Assembly (NCBI RefSeq): GCF_025699485.1
Contig: NZ_JANUXN010000011.1
Location: 62,001-126,000 of the forward strand
Direction of reading: 5' to 3'
DNA: 64,000 bases
DNA from: Thauera carbonicopians
GTDB taxonomy: Bacteria > Pseudomonadota > Gammaproteobacteria > Burkholderiales > Rhodocyclaceae
In this document: positions 16,283 to 25,467 of the stretch, piece by piece
How the letters are laid out: the number at the start of each line of letters is the position of its first letter
Position numbering within the stretch: position 1 is the first letter of the stretch
Notes under the pieces: model-generated
Seen by the model: only the letters and a program-made list of their open reading frames with translations
Database searches by the model: none
Told to the model about the DNA's origin: nothing
Position numbers and translations under genes: made by a program

Positions 16283-17653
16283 CTATGAACCGCTTGAGAG
16301 AAGGAAGTAGGTGTCAAGGCTCCTGCAACCTGGTAGCCGTAGATGCTTGGCGTGCAGACAGAACGGTAACGCCCACAACCGCAGGCCTGGGGATTTGGGG
16401 AACTCGAACACCGGCAGAGGCGTATCGAAACTGTCCGTTTGCGGGTAGATCAGTACGACGTCACCCTTGCCGTCCAGGTAGTTCTGGCCATAGGCGTGCA
16501 ACTGATAGAAGTCACTTTGATCGAGTCCGTACCGCTCGTTGCTGTTGGCAGTTTTGGCATTGAGCAACTTCCATTTGGTGTCCAGCACCAGATGGGTGGT
16601 TTGCGCAGTCTGTACCAGCAAGTCCGGTTTCAGGCGAAACCAGTTTTGCCCACGATGCCTGATCAGCGAATGACTGCGCGCCTGTGAGTGCAAGGTGAAG
16701 CCTGCACCCAGTTGCCGGGATAGATGCTTGGCGACGAAAGCCTCGAATATCGCTTCCATCGGAAACAGCAGGGACGGCGCACGATGATCGCCTGCGGCCG
16801 TGAGCGGTGATTCGTCCCGTAGGATCAAGCGCGCCCAGGCCAGCGCAGCTTCGTAATGTGCCATGCCACGATCCAGCCGCACGTGCATGAAGTCCATGCT
16901 GTGCTGTTTGGATGCAGGAATGTCGGCGAAAACGAAACACAGTTCCTGCGCCAGTCGCTGATTGGTCTGCAAACTTGTCCACGCCAGCGCACAGCGTAAC
17001 GCTGCGTGCAGCAGGCGATTTTCCGGACGATCGGGAGAGAATTCGTCGTACTCGGTAAAGAAGCGGTCACGCCGCAACAGATTGTGGCGCAGGTGTGCGG
17101 ACATTTGCAGTTTGCCGCGCAGGATGGAGAGGTTGTCCTGCTCTCTGTGATAATCGCTGCGTAAGCCTCGCTTGACGACGTGCTCCACTGCTCTGAGGAA
17201 TTCGCTGACGAACACTTCCAGCAAGGGCATGCGTCGGGCCAGCATCTGGGCATGCTGTGTCTGGATGTGGTGAAAACCTCCGAGGCAGCACAGCATCTCG
17301 ATTAGTAGCTGCCGCGCACTATCCGCGCCATTGGTTTTACCGAGTTTGGGCAGAATTTCGATCTGAAAGCCATCGGGGCTACGGATCACTCCAACGAAGT
17401 TCGTTACCTGGACGGCACGGCGGCCGCAGCGTTGAGTCAGACGAAGCCAAGTGGACTCGCCGTTCTCGGCGCTACGTAATGCACAGTTCTCCAGCCATGA
17501 AAAAACATCGGGCGGCACGACGGCCAGCCCTGCAATGTCGGGCATCTTCGGCGCATCAGGCGACGAGGCCACCAGTACGTCGAACTCGAATATCGTGCTA
17601 CCCGCCACTTGGCTGCCTGTCAAACGCAGGGTTGTAGATGCGGATGTAGGCAT
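16283..17653 (-). CDS. mcrC: McrC-type subunit of a type IV (McrBC) restriction system
   Basis: About 456 residues, McrC family: an N-terminal FEF(D)-type beta region (STIFEFDVL), then a C-terminal PD-(D/E)XK nuclease core seen as KPDLLVQ and LVLDTKWK (about 350-370). McrC supplies the nuclease to the McrB translocase, cutting modified DNA. It follows mcrB and overlaps its end. The start is uncertain: ATG 17713, ATG 17653 and GTG 17608 are all in frame, and the GTG has AGGCAG nearby and overlaps mcrB by only 11 bases. Base composition is clearly lower in GC than the flanking genes. Confidence 0.82.
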   Translation of the reverse strand: MPTSASTTLRLTGSQVAGSTIFEFDVLVASSPDAPKMPDIAGLAVVPPDVFSWLENCALRSAENGESTWLRLTQRCGRRAVQVTNFVGVIRSPDGFQIEILPKLGKTNGADSARQLLIEMLCCLGGFHHIQTQHAQMLARRMPLLEVFVSEFLRAVEHVVKRGLRSDYHREQDNLSILRGKLQMSAHLRHNLLRRDRFFTEYDEFSPDRPENRLLHAALRCALAWTSLQTNQRLAQELCFVFADIPASKQHSMDFMHVRLDRGMAHYEAALAWARLILRDESPLTAAGDHRAPSLLFPMEAIFEAFVAKHLSRQLGAGFTLHSQARSHSLIRHRGQNWFRLKPDLLVQTAQTTHLVLDTKWKLLNAKTANSNERYGLDQSDFYQLHAYGQNYLDGKGDVVLIYPQTDSFDTPLPVFEFPKSPGLRLWALPFCLHAKHLRLPGCRSLDTYFLLSSGS

Positions 17654-19325
17654 CCGGATTGGAAAAAGCTGAAGGCTGGAGGCAGTAATGGCGTTTGGTC
17701 GAGTAGCTATCAAGGCCGTGGTTGTTGCCGAACAGGCTGCTCAGCGCTTGTTCATGGTCGTCACGCTCGGTGATGAACTGGTGGGCCCCATCAGACTTCT
17801 GGTTATCGCCCAGCACCAGACGAATCTTGCGCCAGTCCTCGAAAAAGTACTCTTCCAGTAAAGGTACGATGCGTTTGCGGAAAATGTCTGCCAGTTTTTT
17901 GAAGCGTTCGGCTCCATCGCTCACGTCGGCCAGGACCGTGAAATAAGCGTGACCGATGCAGTGGTCGCGATCGTACAGTGCTTCGATGCGTTGATTGATC
18001 CGCTCCAGCATCGCACGGACATCGATGTTTCCCACTTTAGTGGGCACTACCAGCTCTGCCAGCGGCGCGCTGTATGGGTCTTCGAGGATCTTTGCGGTGC
18101 GCGTGTCGGGCAGCAGCGGTACGAAGTCGAAGCGTCGGCGCAGGGCGGTATCGAGCAAGGCCAGCGATCTGTCCGCGGTGTTCATGGTGCCGATGATGTC
18201 CACATTGGCAGGCACCGAGAATGGATCACCTGAGTACGGTAGCCTCACTGTCAGCACGTTTCTGGCTCCTTCGCGCTTGTCGGGTTCGATCAGGGTGATC
18301 AGTTCACCAAAAATCTTGCTGATGTTGCCACGGTTGATCTCGTCGATCACCATTGCAAAGCGCTGCTTGGGCGATCGGCGCGCTCTGTCGCACAGTTCCT
18401 TGAATGCACCGGGACGGATCTCGTATTCGACCGAGCCGGCTTTGTCTCCGCTGTTCAGTACCGGGCGTAGCCCTTCGACGAACTCTTCGTAGCCATAGGA
18501 CTGGTGGAAGGTGACAAAGGTGTGGCGCGGCTGCGGGTCGCCGCTCTGCGGCGTGTAATCCCGCTCGAGCAGTTGCATCAGCGTGTAGGTTTTGCCGGTG
18601 CCGGGCGGGCCGTAGTAAATCCGGTTGAAACAAGCGGCTGGAGTGTGAGAGCTCGTTCCCGTCGATTCAGGCCCGCTCGCGTCTTCCTCGTCTGTCGATA
18701 CGGCAGCTGAGGTGGTTTGGCTTGCATTCGGTGCTGCCCAGATCTGCGGCCCATACTCAAGAATGCCCATGTCAGTAGGACTTCTGGCCAGTGCTGCTTT
18801 TTGCAGGGTCACCATGCTCTGGCTGACTGGTTCGCCTAGATAATTGGCCAGCATTTTCTTCGAAAACACAGGCACAATCACCGGGTTCTGGCGGTTCTGG
18901 CGGTTCTGGTAGTGAAAAGCGATCTTCCACTTGTAGGCTCGGCCCAAGTGCTTGAAGTTGTCGATTGCCTCCAGATTTCCATTGGTAGCCCAGTTCGCAA
19001 CCTGGACTATATAACCCCGTACTTTCTCGAAAGCTTCCTCGGCTGTGCTACCCAAGGAGGAGTACCAGCCGTGGCTGTCTGAATAACTGAGTTTGGCGTT
19101 GGATACCCGGGGTTCGGTGGATCTGCGTGAGAACACGCCGAACTTGAATGCCGAGCCGCCCCAGATGCTGCCCAGTTCACCCAGGCGTGCTTCTATCCAA
19201 TAGGTGAAACTGTCCGTGGAGCCTGCCTTGCTGTACTCGTCCAGTGTCATGCTGGGCAGACGGGAAGCAGGCCAGATCTCCAGGAACTTATCCCATAAAG
19301 CATACTGTTGTTGGAAGTCGTTCAT
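17598..19325 (-). CDS. mcrB: McrB-type AAA+ GTPase of a type IV restriction system
   Basis: This 575-residue protein has a divergent N-terminal region (1-200, presumably DNA recognition) and an AAA+ motor. The motor shows YYGPPGTGKTYTL (about 235-247), DEINRGNISKIFGEL as Walker B and TMNTADRSLALLDTALRRRF as the McrB signature. McrB rings translocate DNA using GTP and recruit McrC. A short tandem repeat in the DNA (18888-18911) encodes QNRQNRQN in the N-terminal domain, a site where length could vary. Codon use and GC content differ from the neighbours, suggesting acquisition by transfer. Confidence 0.87.
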   Translation of the reverse strand: MNDFQQQYALWDKFLEIWPASRLPSMTLDEYSKAGSTDSFTYWIEARLGELGSIWGGSAFKFGVFSRRSTEPRVSNAKLSYSDSHGWYSSLGSTAEEAFEKVRGYIVQVANWATNGNLEAIDNFKHLGRAYKWKIAFHYQNRQNRQNPVIVPVFSKKMLANYLGEPVSQSMVTLQKAALARSPTDMGILEYGPQIWAAPNASQTTSAAVSTDEEDASGPESTGTSSHTPAACFNRIYYGPPGTGKTYTLMQLLERDYTPQSGDPQPRHTFVTFHQSYGYEEFVEGLRPVLNSGDKAGSVEYEIRPGAFKELCDRARRSPKQRFAMVIDEINRGNISKIFGELITLIEPDKREGARNVLTVRLPYSGDPFSVPANVDIIGTMNTADRSLALLDTALRRRFDFVPLLPDTRTAKILEDPYSAPLAELVVPTKVGNIDVRAMLERINQRIEALYDRDHCIGHAYFTVLADVSDGAERFKKLADIFRKRIVPLLEEYFFEDWRKIRLVLGDNQKSDGAHQFITERDDHEQALSSLFGNNHGLDSYSTKRHYCLQPSAFSNPDAYIRIYNPAFDRQPSGG

Positions 19326-19475
19326 GCGCGTGGGCCCTTGGTCGTGTGAACAGGCTGGCCTTGAATGTGCTCCCGGCAGCTTGGTTGCTGCGCAGTATCC
19401 GGCACCACTTGTCTACTGCGATCACCATTGCATCACGTTCAAACTGAAAAATCCGGGCATTGGGCGCAATGCCGA

Positions 19476-21101
19476 TCATGCGCTGCGCAGTCCCAGCAGC
19501 CGCGTCAGCAGGATGGCGCCGAGCGGCAGCAGCAGGCCGACCAGGGTCACGGTGACGAGCAGGGCGCCCAGCTGGCTGTAGTCGGCGGGCGTGGCGACGA
19601 TGCCGGTGGCGGCGTCCTTCACCTCGCGGGTGATGGTGAAGATCTGGTTCAGGTACTTGGTGCCGAGCTGTGAGGCCGACAGCGCCAGGTTGGTGAAGGA
19701 CGCCATCACGGCGAAGAAGGTCGCCTTCAGGTGGGGCGGCGCGGAATTGGCGATCCAGGCCAGCATCGGCACCATCGACACCTGGCCGAGCGGGGATTCG
19801 AGCGCGGTGTTGGCGAGGGCGATGAAGCGCGCGTCGACCACGCCGCCGGTATGGGCGGCGGTCCATTCGTGCAGGCCGTGGAACATGCCGATGGCGGGCA
19901 GCATCAGCAGAGCCGAGGCGAGCGTCAGGAAGATGACGATGTCGACGATGGTCTTTTCCGCCATGAAGCGGCGGAACAGGAACAGCCCGGCCAGCGTCAG
20001 GGTGCTGACGAGCAGGTCGAGCCGGGACAGGAAGCTCTGGTCGAAACCGAGCTCGTCGATCATCCACCAGGTCATGCCGGCGCCGGGCAGCGGCAGGGCG
20101 CGGAAGGCGAAGATGACGATCACGGTGCCGAGCAGCGTGCGCGCGGCTTCGGGCGACAGTTCGCGCAGCAGGCGGTGGATCATGAAGCCGATGATGGCGA
20201 AGGAGGCGGCGAAGATGAGCTCCTGGGCGTATTCGAAGCCGGACAGGCCGACGCCGATGGTCAGCGCGACGAAGGCGGCGCTGCCGCCCAGGATCCACCA
20301 GTTGGGCCGGGTCGTTTCCTCCGGGGCGTGCACCAGGCGGTCGATGTCGGTACGGCTGTGGCCGAGTCCGGCCAGCCGGCGCGCTTCGCGGCGCTTCAGA
20401 AAGCCGGCCAGCACCACGCCGCTGACCGACAGCAGCGGGATCACGAGTGCCAGTTCGTAGATGCGCAGGTAGATGGCGACCTTACCGACTTCGGGCAGGT
20501 GCTCCGAGCCCTGGAACATCGCCACGTTGACCAGCGACACCAGTACCGTGCCGCCGATGATGGCGACCCGGCCGAGCATCTGCATCGTGGTGTGCATCAG
20601 CCGCACGGTGCCGGCGTCGATCGGCTGGCCGCGTCCGTCGACGCGCGGCACGGCTTCGACCGTCATCGCGTCGGCGACGGCGTCCTGCAGCACGTAGCCG
20701 ACCGGCGACAGCAGCGTCGACAGCACGAACCAGGCTTCGGCCGGCATCACCGCGCGCATCGCGTCCGGCTTGCCGATCAGGCCGATCATGATCAGCAGGC
20801 TGATGGCGATCAGCGTGGCGCCCAGGTAAACCAGCCCGGACTTGTAGCGCCACAGCAGGTCGACCAGGTGGCCGATCGGCATCTTCAGCGCCCACGGGAT
20901 GTAGGCCCAGAAGGCGAGCGCGGCGAGGAAAGCGGCCGACAGGCCGAGATAGTCCTTGACGAAGAAGGTGCCGACGATGGTGGAGAAGGTCGCCAGGCCC
21001 GCCGCGCAATACACCATCAGCGGCGGCAGGTAGGAAAGCCGCATTTCACGGCCGAGTTCGAGGATGTTGCGGTCGATCCAGAGGTGGAGGGCGGTCAGCA
21101 A
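19476..21101 (-). CDS. MFS-type transporter, BT1-like
   Basis: This roughly 541-residue polytopic membrane protein has about twelve hydrophobic segments from residue 25 onward. The motif LQDAVADAMTVEAVPR resembles the DxxADAxVVE signature of the folate-biopterin (BT1) branch of the major facilitator superfamily. Its substrate is unknown. No ATG suits the start. TTG at 21101 has GAGGAAG at correct spacing and gives MLTALHLWIDRNILELG before the first membrane segment. It is the last gene of a minus-strand group headed by lrgA-lrgB, 66 bases after lrgB. Confidence 0.72.
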   Translation of the reverse strand: MLTALHLWIDRNILELGREMRLSYLPPLMVYCAAGLATFSTIVGTFFVKDYLGLSAAFLAALAFWAYIPWALKMPIGHLVDLLWRYKSGLVYLGATLIAISLLIMIGLIGKPDAMRAVMPAEAWFVLSTLLSPVGYVLQDAVADAMTVEAVPRVDGRGQPIDAGTVRLMHTTMQMLGRVAIIGGTVLVSLVNVAMFQGSEHLPEVGKVAIYLRIYELALVIPLLSVSGVVLAGFLKRREARRLAGLGHSRTDIDRLVHAPEETTRPNWWILGGSAAFVALTIGVGLSGFEYAQELIFAASFAIIGFMIHRLLRELSPEAARTLLGTVIVIFAFRALPLPGAGMTWWMIDELGFDQSFLSRLDLLVSTLTLAGLFLFRRFMAEKTIVDIVIFLTLASALLMLPAIGMFHGLHEWTAAHTGGVVDARFIALANTALESPLGQVSMVPMLAWIANSAPPHLKATFFAVMASFTNLALSASQLGTKYLNQIFTITREVKDAATGIVATPADYSQLGALLVTVTLVGLLLPLGAILLTRLLGLRSA

Positions 21102-21166
21102 GCGGGCTTCCTCTGCGTCGATGTCTTTGATGTCCCGGTGCCGGATGCCGGTGGCGCGGGCCGGGG

Positions 21167-21901
21167 TCAGCGGCCGAACAGCCGTTCCAGCCAGGGCATG
21201 ATCCAGGGCAGGGACAGCGCGGTCAGCAGTCCGTTCAGTCCCATCGCCAGCGCGGCGAAGGCGCCGGCCTGCTCGCTGACCTGAAAGGCCCGCGCGGTGC
21301 CGATGCCGTGCGAGGCGAGGCCGATGGCGAAGCCGCGGATGGCGTGGTCGCCGATGCGTAGCCAGCGGTAGAGGTAGGGGCCGAGGATGGCGCCGAGCAC
21401 GCCGGTCAGGATCACCATCGCGGCGGCGAGCGCGGGCAGGCCGCCGAGCGGTTCGGCCACCGCCATCGCGATCGGCGTGGTCACGCTCTTGGGCGCGAGC
21501 GACATCAGCGTCGGGCGGCCGGCGCCGAGCAGCGCGCCGATGGCGTAGGCCGACAGCGCGGCGGTCAGCGAGCCGACCACCAGCGCGATCATCAGCGGTC
21601 CGGCCATCGCCTTCAGCCGCGGCCATTGCGCGTAGAGCGGGATCGCCAGCGCCACCGTCGCCGGGCCGAGCAGGAAATGCACGAACTGGGCACCGTCGAA
21701 GTAGGTGCGGTAGTCCATGCCGCTCAGCAGCAGCACCGTGATCACGATCGTGATCGCGATCATCACCGGGTTGGCGAGCGGATGGAAGCCGGCGCGCTTG
21801 TACAGCCAGTGCGCGGCCTGATAGGCGACCAGCGTCAGCGTCAGGCCCAGCAGCGGCGAGGCCGACAGATAGACCCAGAGTTCGGTCAGGCGCGGCGTCA
21901 C
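21167..21901 (-). CDS. lrgB: LrgB/CidB-family membrane protein
   Basis: This 244-residue protein has about seven or eight membrane segments and the family motif SLAPKSVTTPIAMAVAE (about 130-146). LrgB works with the holin-like LrgA; members of the family have been tied to murein hydrolase control and to glycolate or pyruvate transport. The start codon overlaps the lrgA stop (ATGA), so the two are translationally coupled. Confidence 0.88.
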   Translation of the reverse strand: MTPRLTELWVYLSASPLLGLTLTLVAYQAAHWLYKRAGFHPLANPVMIAITIVITVLLLSGMDYRTYFDGAQFVHFLLGPATVALAIPLYAQWPRLKAMAGPLMIALVVGSLTAALSAYAIGALLGAGRPTLMSLAPKSVTTPIAMAVAEPLGGLPALAAAMVILTGVLGAILGPYLYRWLRIGDHAIRGFAIGLASHGIGTARAFQVSEQAGAFAALAMGLNGLLTALSLPWIMPWLERLFGR

Positions 21902-22269
21902 GGCTTGCTACCTTCGCCTGGCTCGGCAGGTTCATGCCGCTTGACCAGGGCATCGAGCACCAGTGCGGTGACGACGATGGCCAGCACCGTGCTGCCGAGC
22001 AGCGCAGCAGCCAGCGGCAGCCATTCCGCCGCGATCAGGTCGCGGTAGAGCATGATGCCGGCGCCGGCGGGGATGAACAGCAGCGACAGGTGCTGCAGCA
22101 GGCTGCCTGCGGTCTGGCGCAAGGTCTCGCTCGGGCCGCCGCGCAGCACCAGGCCGAGAAACAGCAGCATCATGCCGATCACCGGACCGGGTATCGGCAG
22201 ATCCAGGCCGCGCGCGATGATTTCGCCGATCAACTGGAGAACGAGCAGCAGGGTGAGGGCAGCGATCAT
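21898..22269 (-). CDS. lrgA: LrgA/CidA-family holin-like protein
   Basis: This protein of about 123 residues has four membrane segments and the signature LPIPGPVIGMMLLFLGL near its start. LrgA/CidA proteins are small holin-like or transporter subunits that pair with LrgB. Neither the ATG at 22269 nor the alternative TTG at 22302, which overlaps the upstream stop codon, has a Shine-Dalgarno sequence. The ATG gives the family length; the TTG would add 11 residues. Confidence 0.82.
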   Translation of the reverse strand: MIAALTLLLVLQLIGEIIARGLDLPIPGPVIGMMLLFLGLVLRGGPSETLRQTAGSLLQHLSLLFIPAGAGIMLYRDLIAAEWLPLAAALLGSTVLAIVVTALVLDALVKRHEPAEPGEGSKP

Positions 22270-22298
22270 GGAATGGGTGGCAGGGAAAGGGGAAAGGT

Positions 22299-23240
22299 TC
22301 AAGCCGGCAGCAGCACGTGGCCTGCGCTGCGCAGCGCGATGCCGACGATGGCGCCCAGTGCCGCGGGTTTCCAGACCCTGGCGACACGCGGTCCGGCCGA
22401 CATCAGGATGGCGACGCCCGCCACGTCCAGGGGATGGATCAGGAAGCCGGCGCTGGCGTTGAGCAGCGCCACATCGGCGGCGCCGGATTTCAGCATTTCG
22501 TCCATCACGCCCATCATCGCCGTGCCGCCGGCGATGTACTTCATCAAGGTCAGCAGGATCAGCGCCGGATCGATGCCGAGCGCGTTCAGCAACGGCATCA
22601 GCGCGGTGGTCAGCGCATCGATGGCGCCGCTGGTGCGAAGAGCCATCACCGCGACCAGCGCCAGCACCAGCATCGGAATCGAACCGACCGAGATCTTGAA
22701 GGCTTCGGCGCCGGCGCGGTTGATGACGTCGAGCACGCCCTTGGCGTCGTCGGCGACGCGGTGATGCAGGGTTTCGTCGAGCCTCGCCTCGGCGGCCGAC
22801 AGGCGGCGGCCGAAGCCGTGGTAGGTCACCGCGGCGGCGACGATGCCGCCGGCCAGCGACAGCAGCAGCGCCGGCCCGAAGGACAGGCCCATCGCCGCCA
22901 TCGGAAAGGTGACGTTGGCCTGCGCCATTGCCATCACCATCGCCAGCGTGGCTGCCAGATGGCGGTCCGAGGCGCCGCGGCTCTCCATCATCGTCAGCGT
23001 CGCGATCGGCGCGGCGAAGCTGACGAAGTTGATCTGCAGCGCAGCGAACACCCCCAGCCCGGTCAGGCCGGCCGGACGCAGCAGCGGCGCGAGCCGGGCG
23101 ACGATCCAGTCGAGCACGCCGCGTGCTTCCAGGATGCGCATCAGCGACAGCATCACCACCATGATGGGCAGCAGCACGAACAGCGCCAGCTCCACCGCGG
23201 AGCGGCCTGCTTCGAGGATGATCTGAGTGAGGAAGTTCAT
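22299..23240 (-). CDS. nucleoside-recognition (Gate) domain membrane protein
   Basis: This 313-residue protein has about eight hydrophobic segments in two Gate-like halves, with TMMESRGASDRHLAATLAM and an NFVSFAAPIAT segment in the first. Related proteins include sporulation protein SpmA/SpmB and uncharacterised bacterial membrane proteins. The substrate is unknown, and the name nucleoside-recognition does not prove nucleoside transport. The ATG at 23240 starts MNFLTQIILEAGRSAVE; a longer in-frame start at 23279 has no support. lrgA follows immediately. Confidence 0.72.
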   Translation of the reverse strand: MNFLTQIILEAGRSAVELALFVLLPIMVVMLSLMRILEARGVLDWIVARLAPLLRPAGLTGLGVFAALQINFVSFAAPIATLTMMESRGASDRHLAATLAMVMAMAQANVTFPMAAMGLSFGPALLLSLAGGIVAAAVTYHGFGRRLSAAEARLDETLHHRVADDAKGVLDVINRAGAEAFKISVGSIPMLVLALVAVMALRTSGAIDALTTALMPLLNALGIDPALILLTLMKYIAGGTAMMGVMDEMLKSGAADVALLNASAGFLIHPLDVAGVAILMSAGPRVARVWKPAALGAIVGIALRSAGHVLLPA

Positions 23241-23355
23241 GTCCGGCGATGCTGGGCGGCGGGAAATGCTGCGGTGCAATATGAAGGCGCCGATGATAAA
23301 GCCTGTTCGGCCGCCAGTCGATGGCCGCGTGAATGGTCCGGCCCGGCTTCCGCGG

Positions 23356-24294
23356 CTAGGCTCCGCTGCGGCGGAACACGCGCACGCCGACGCTGACGCC
23401 TGCCACCAGCAGCGCGATGCCGGCGATCTCGGCCGGCGTGGGCCAGCGCTGGTACCAGATGAAGGCGTAGAGCAGGGCGGCGAGCGTTTCGAACACGATC
23501 ATCTGGCCCAGCAGGGCGGCAGGCAGCAGGTGGCTGGCCTTGTTCCACAGCAATGTGCCGAGCCAGGAGGCGGCGAGGCCGAGCAGCAGGCACATGCCGA
23601 TAAAGAGTACCGGCTGCGGGCCCAGCGGCCAGTCGAAGCTGCTGCCGGGCATCAACTCGTTCCATGCCGCATAGCCGATGCCGGCCAGCAGCGCGATCGG
23701 CAAGGTCGCGAGCCCCTGGGCAGTGGCCCAGGCACGCGACAGGCCCGGACCGCGTGCGCGCAGCCAGCGGCTGTTGCGGATCGGATACCAGGTCCAGCAG
23801 GCAAGGGCCAGGACGGCAAAGGCGAGCCCCGGCAGGGGATCCGTGTGCAGGCCGGCTCCGCCGCCGCGGTCGCCATGCACGATCAGCAGCCCGGCCAGGA
23901 TCAGCGCCAGCGGCAGCAGCAGGCGCGACCAGCGTATGGCGTCCCCGCTGCCGCGGTCGGCCAGGTTGGCGCAGACGGCGATGACCACCGGCAGCGTGCC
24001 GATGATCAGCGTGGGCAGCGGCGCCCCGGCAAGCTGGATGGCGGTGGCCAGGGTGGCGTAGTAGAGCAGGTTGCCGACCAGCGCCAGCTTGGCGGCCTCG
24101 ATCCAGTCGGCGCGGCTCAGGCGGCCGAGGGCGTGGCGATCGAACCAGGCCAGGCCGAGCGCGAGGATACCGAAGGCAAGGTAGCGGCCCACGGCGAGCA
24201 TGAAACCCGGGTATTCGCCCAGCACCAGCGGGGTCAGGAACACCAGCCCCCATAGCAGGCCGGCGCCGAGCGCGGCGAGCAGGCCGGCAAGCAT
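23356..24294 (-). CDS. EamA/DMT-superfamily transporter
   Basis: This 312-residue inner-membrane protein has ten predicted membrane segments in two EamA repeats (about 5-135 and 160-305). The family exports small metabolites such as amino acids; substrate unknown. It starts five bases after the stop of the TSUP gene, so the two are co-transcribed. The ATG at 24294 begins MLAGLLAALGAGLLWG, directly in the first membrane helix, as expected. Confidence 0.82.
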   Translation of the reverse strand: MLAGLLAALGAGLLWGLVFLTPLVLGEYPGFMLAVGRYLAFGILALGLAWFDRHALGRLSRADWIEAAKLALVGNLLYYATLATAIQLAGAPLPTLIIGTLPVVIAVCANLADRGSGDAIRWSRLLLPLALILAGLLIVHGDRGGGAGLHTDPLPGLAFAVLALACWTWYPIRNSRWLRARGPGLSRAWATAQGLATLPIALLAGIGYAAWNELMPGSSFDWPLGPQPVLFIGMCLLLGLAASWLGTLLWNKASHLLPAALLGQMIVFETLAALLYAFIWYQRWPTPAEIAGIALLVAGVSVGVRVFRRSGA

Positions 24295-24298
24295 GTTT

Positions 24299-25081
24299 TC
24301 AGAGCGTCTTGCCGAAGTAGTAGACCGTCAGCACGCTGCCGACGCCGATGATGAAGCGCCGCAGCCAGATTGCCGGAACCTTGCGGGCAACGGCCGCGCC
24401 CCAGTAGCCGCCGAAGGTGCCGGTCACGATCATGATGATGGTGTGCGGCCACGACACCGCGCCGGCGACGACGAAGGTGACCACCGCCACGCTGTAGATG
24501 ATGGCCGACAGCCAGTTCTTCAGCGCGTTGATCTCGAGCACGTCCTTGAAACCCTGGATGGCGAGCGCGGCGATCATCAGAATGCCCATGCCGGCGCCGA
24601 AGAAGCCGCCGTAGATCGACACCACCAGTTGGAAGGCGAAGCCGCCCGGGCCGATGTGGTGTTCGTCCGCTCCCGCGGGCGCGGGTTTCCAGCGCTTGAC
24701 CAGCGCCGAGATCTGGTTGCTGAAGGCGAACAGCACGGTGGCGGCGAGAAGCAGCCACGGAATCAGCCGGGAGAAGGATTCGTTCGACGTCGCCAGCAGC
24801 AGCAGGCCGCCGGCGATGCCGCCGATGAAGGCGACGACCGACAGCATCGGCAGGCTCTTCGAGAAGCGTTTGAGTTCGCGGCGAAAGGCCCAGGCGCCGG
24901 CAAGGCTGCCCGGCCACAGCGCGACCGCGTTGCTGGCATTGGCGATGACCGGCGGCACGCCGACCGCGAGCAGCGCCGGGAACGAGAAGAAGGTGCCGCC
25001 GCCGGCGACCGAGTTCACCGCGCCGGCAGCAAATGCGGCAAGGCCGATGAGGGCGATTTCGAAGAGGTCGAGGCCGGCCAT
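24299..25081 (-). CDS. TSUP (TauE/SafE) family transporter
   Basis: This 260-residue membrane protein has seven or eight hydrophobic segments and the family glycine-rich motif AGAVNSVAGGGTFFSFPALL (about 20-39). A second repeat is seen as VSIYGGFFGAGMGILM (about 152-167). TSUP proteins move sulfite, sulfonates or organic anions. A link to the sox genes 11 kb away is possible but not shown. It heads a two-gene unit with the EamA transporter. Confidence 0.85.
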   Translation of the reverse strand: MAGLDLFEIALIGLAAFAAGAVNSVAGGGTFFSFPALLAVGVPPVIANASNAVALWPGSLAGAWAFRRELKRFSKSLPMLSVVAFIGGIAGGLLLLATSNESFSRLIPWLLLAATVLFAFSNQISALVKRWKPAPAGADEHHIGPGGFAFQLVVSIYGGFFGAGMGILMIAALAIQGFKDVLEINALKNWLSAIIYSVAVVTFVVAGAVSWPHTIIMIVTGTFGGYWGAAVARKVPAIWLRRFIIGVGSVLTVYYFGKTL

Positions 25082-25306
25082 GGCGGGATGAGCGGAAATA
25101 CGGGAGGTTCAGGTGCGGGCGCCGTCATGCGGCAGCGTGGGCGCGGCTGCCGGGGGCATGCCCCCGGCGTCGCGTTCTGATTGGAGCGTGTCTCCTCCTG
25201 CCCCGAATGGGGGCGAAGTGTAGTGCAGGCGACCAAAAAAATGAACATGGGCGAAAAAGTTTTTTTCATCGATTTTGCGGACTCGGAATCAAAAGTCGAG
25301 CTTTGC

Positions 25307-25335
25307 TTGAAACTGCCGTGGCAATGGGCTATAGT
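25307..25335 (+). promoter_or_regulatory. promoter of tRNA-Thr
   Basis: TTGAAA (25307-25312) and TATAGT (25330-25335) are 17 bases apart and end 11 bases before the mature tRNA, so the 5' leader should be only a few bases long. Confidence 0.7.
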
Positions 25336-25346
25336 CCGCGCCCTCA

Positions 25347-25422
25347 GCCGGCATAGCTCAGTTGGTAGAGCAGCGCATTCGTAATGCGAAGGTCGGGGGT
25401 TCGACTCCTCTTGCCGGCACCA
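25347..25422 (+). tRNA. tRNA-Thr (anticodon CGU)
   Basis: The 76-base gene folds into a cloverleaf: acceptor GCCGGCA pairing with TGCCGGC, D-arm GCTC/GAGC with AGTTGGTA, anticodon loop TTCGTAA, and T-arm loop TTCGACT. The anticodon CGU reads ACG threonine codons. The top anticodon-stem pair (G27-A43) is mismatched. The 3' CCA is encoded. Confidence 0.96.
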
Positions 25423-25427
25423 GAATC

Positions 25428-25467
25428 AAGCAAAAAGGCCATTCCTTCGGGGCTGGCCTTTTTGCTT
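25428..25467 (+). terminator. intrinsic terminator after tRNA-Thr
   Basis: Arms 25428-25441 and 25454-25467 are perfectly complementary over 14 bases and include a five-T run within the descending arm, with more T following. It starts six bases after the tRNA CCA. Confidence 0.85.

Noticed and set aside
13895..16288. A 797-codon open frame antisense to the EF-G-like gene
   Set aside because: Low-complexity Arg/His/Gln-rich translation, no family features.
18888..18911. Short tandem repeat considered as part of a CRISPR or larger repeat array
   Set aside because: Only about three units of nine bases inside the mcrB coding frame, without spacers. No CRISPR array or cas gene is visible in the window.
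19326..19475. Possible short minus-strand gene (MIGIAPNARIFQF...) between the BT1-like gene and mcrB
   Set aside because: It runs into the mcrB start, has no convincing ribosome binding site and resembles no family; it may be border sequence of the McrBC island.
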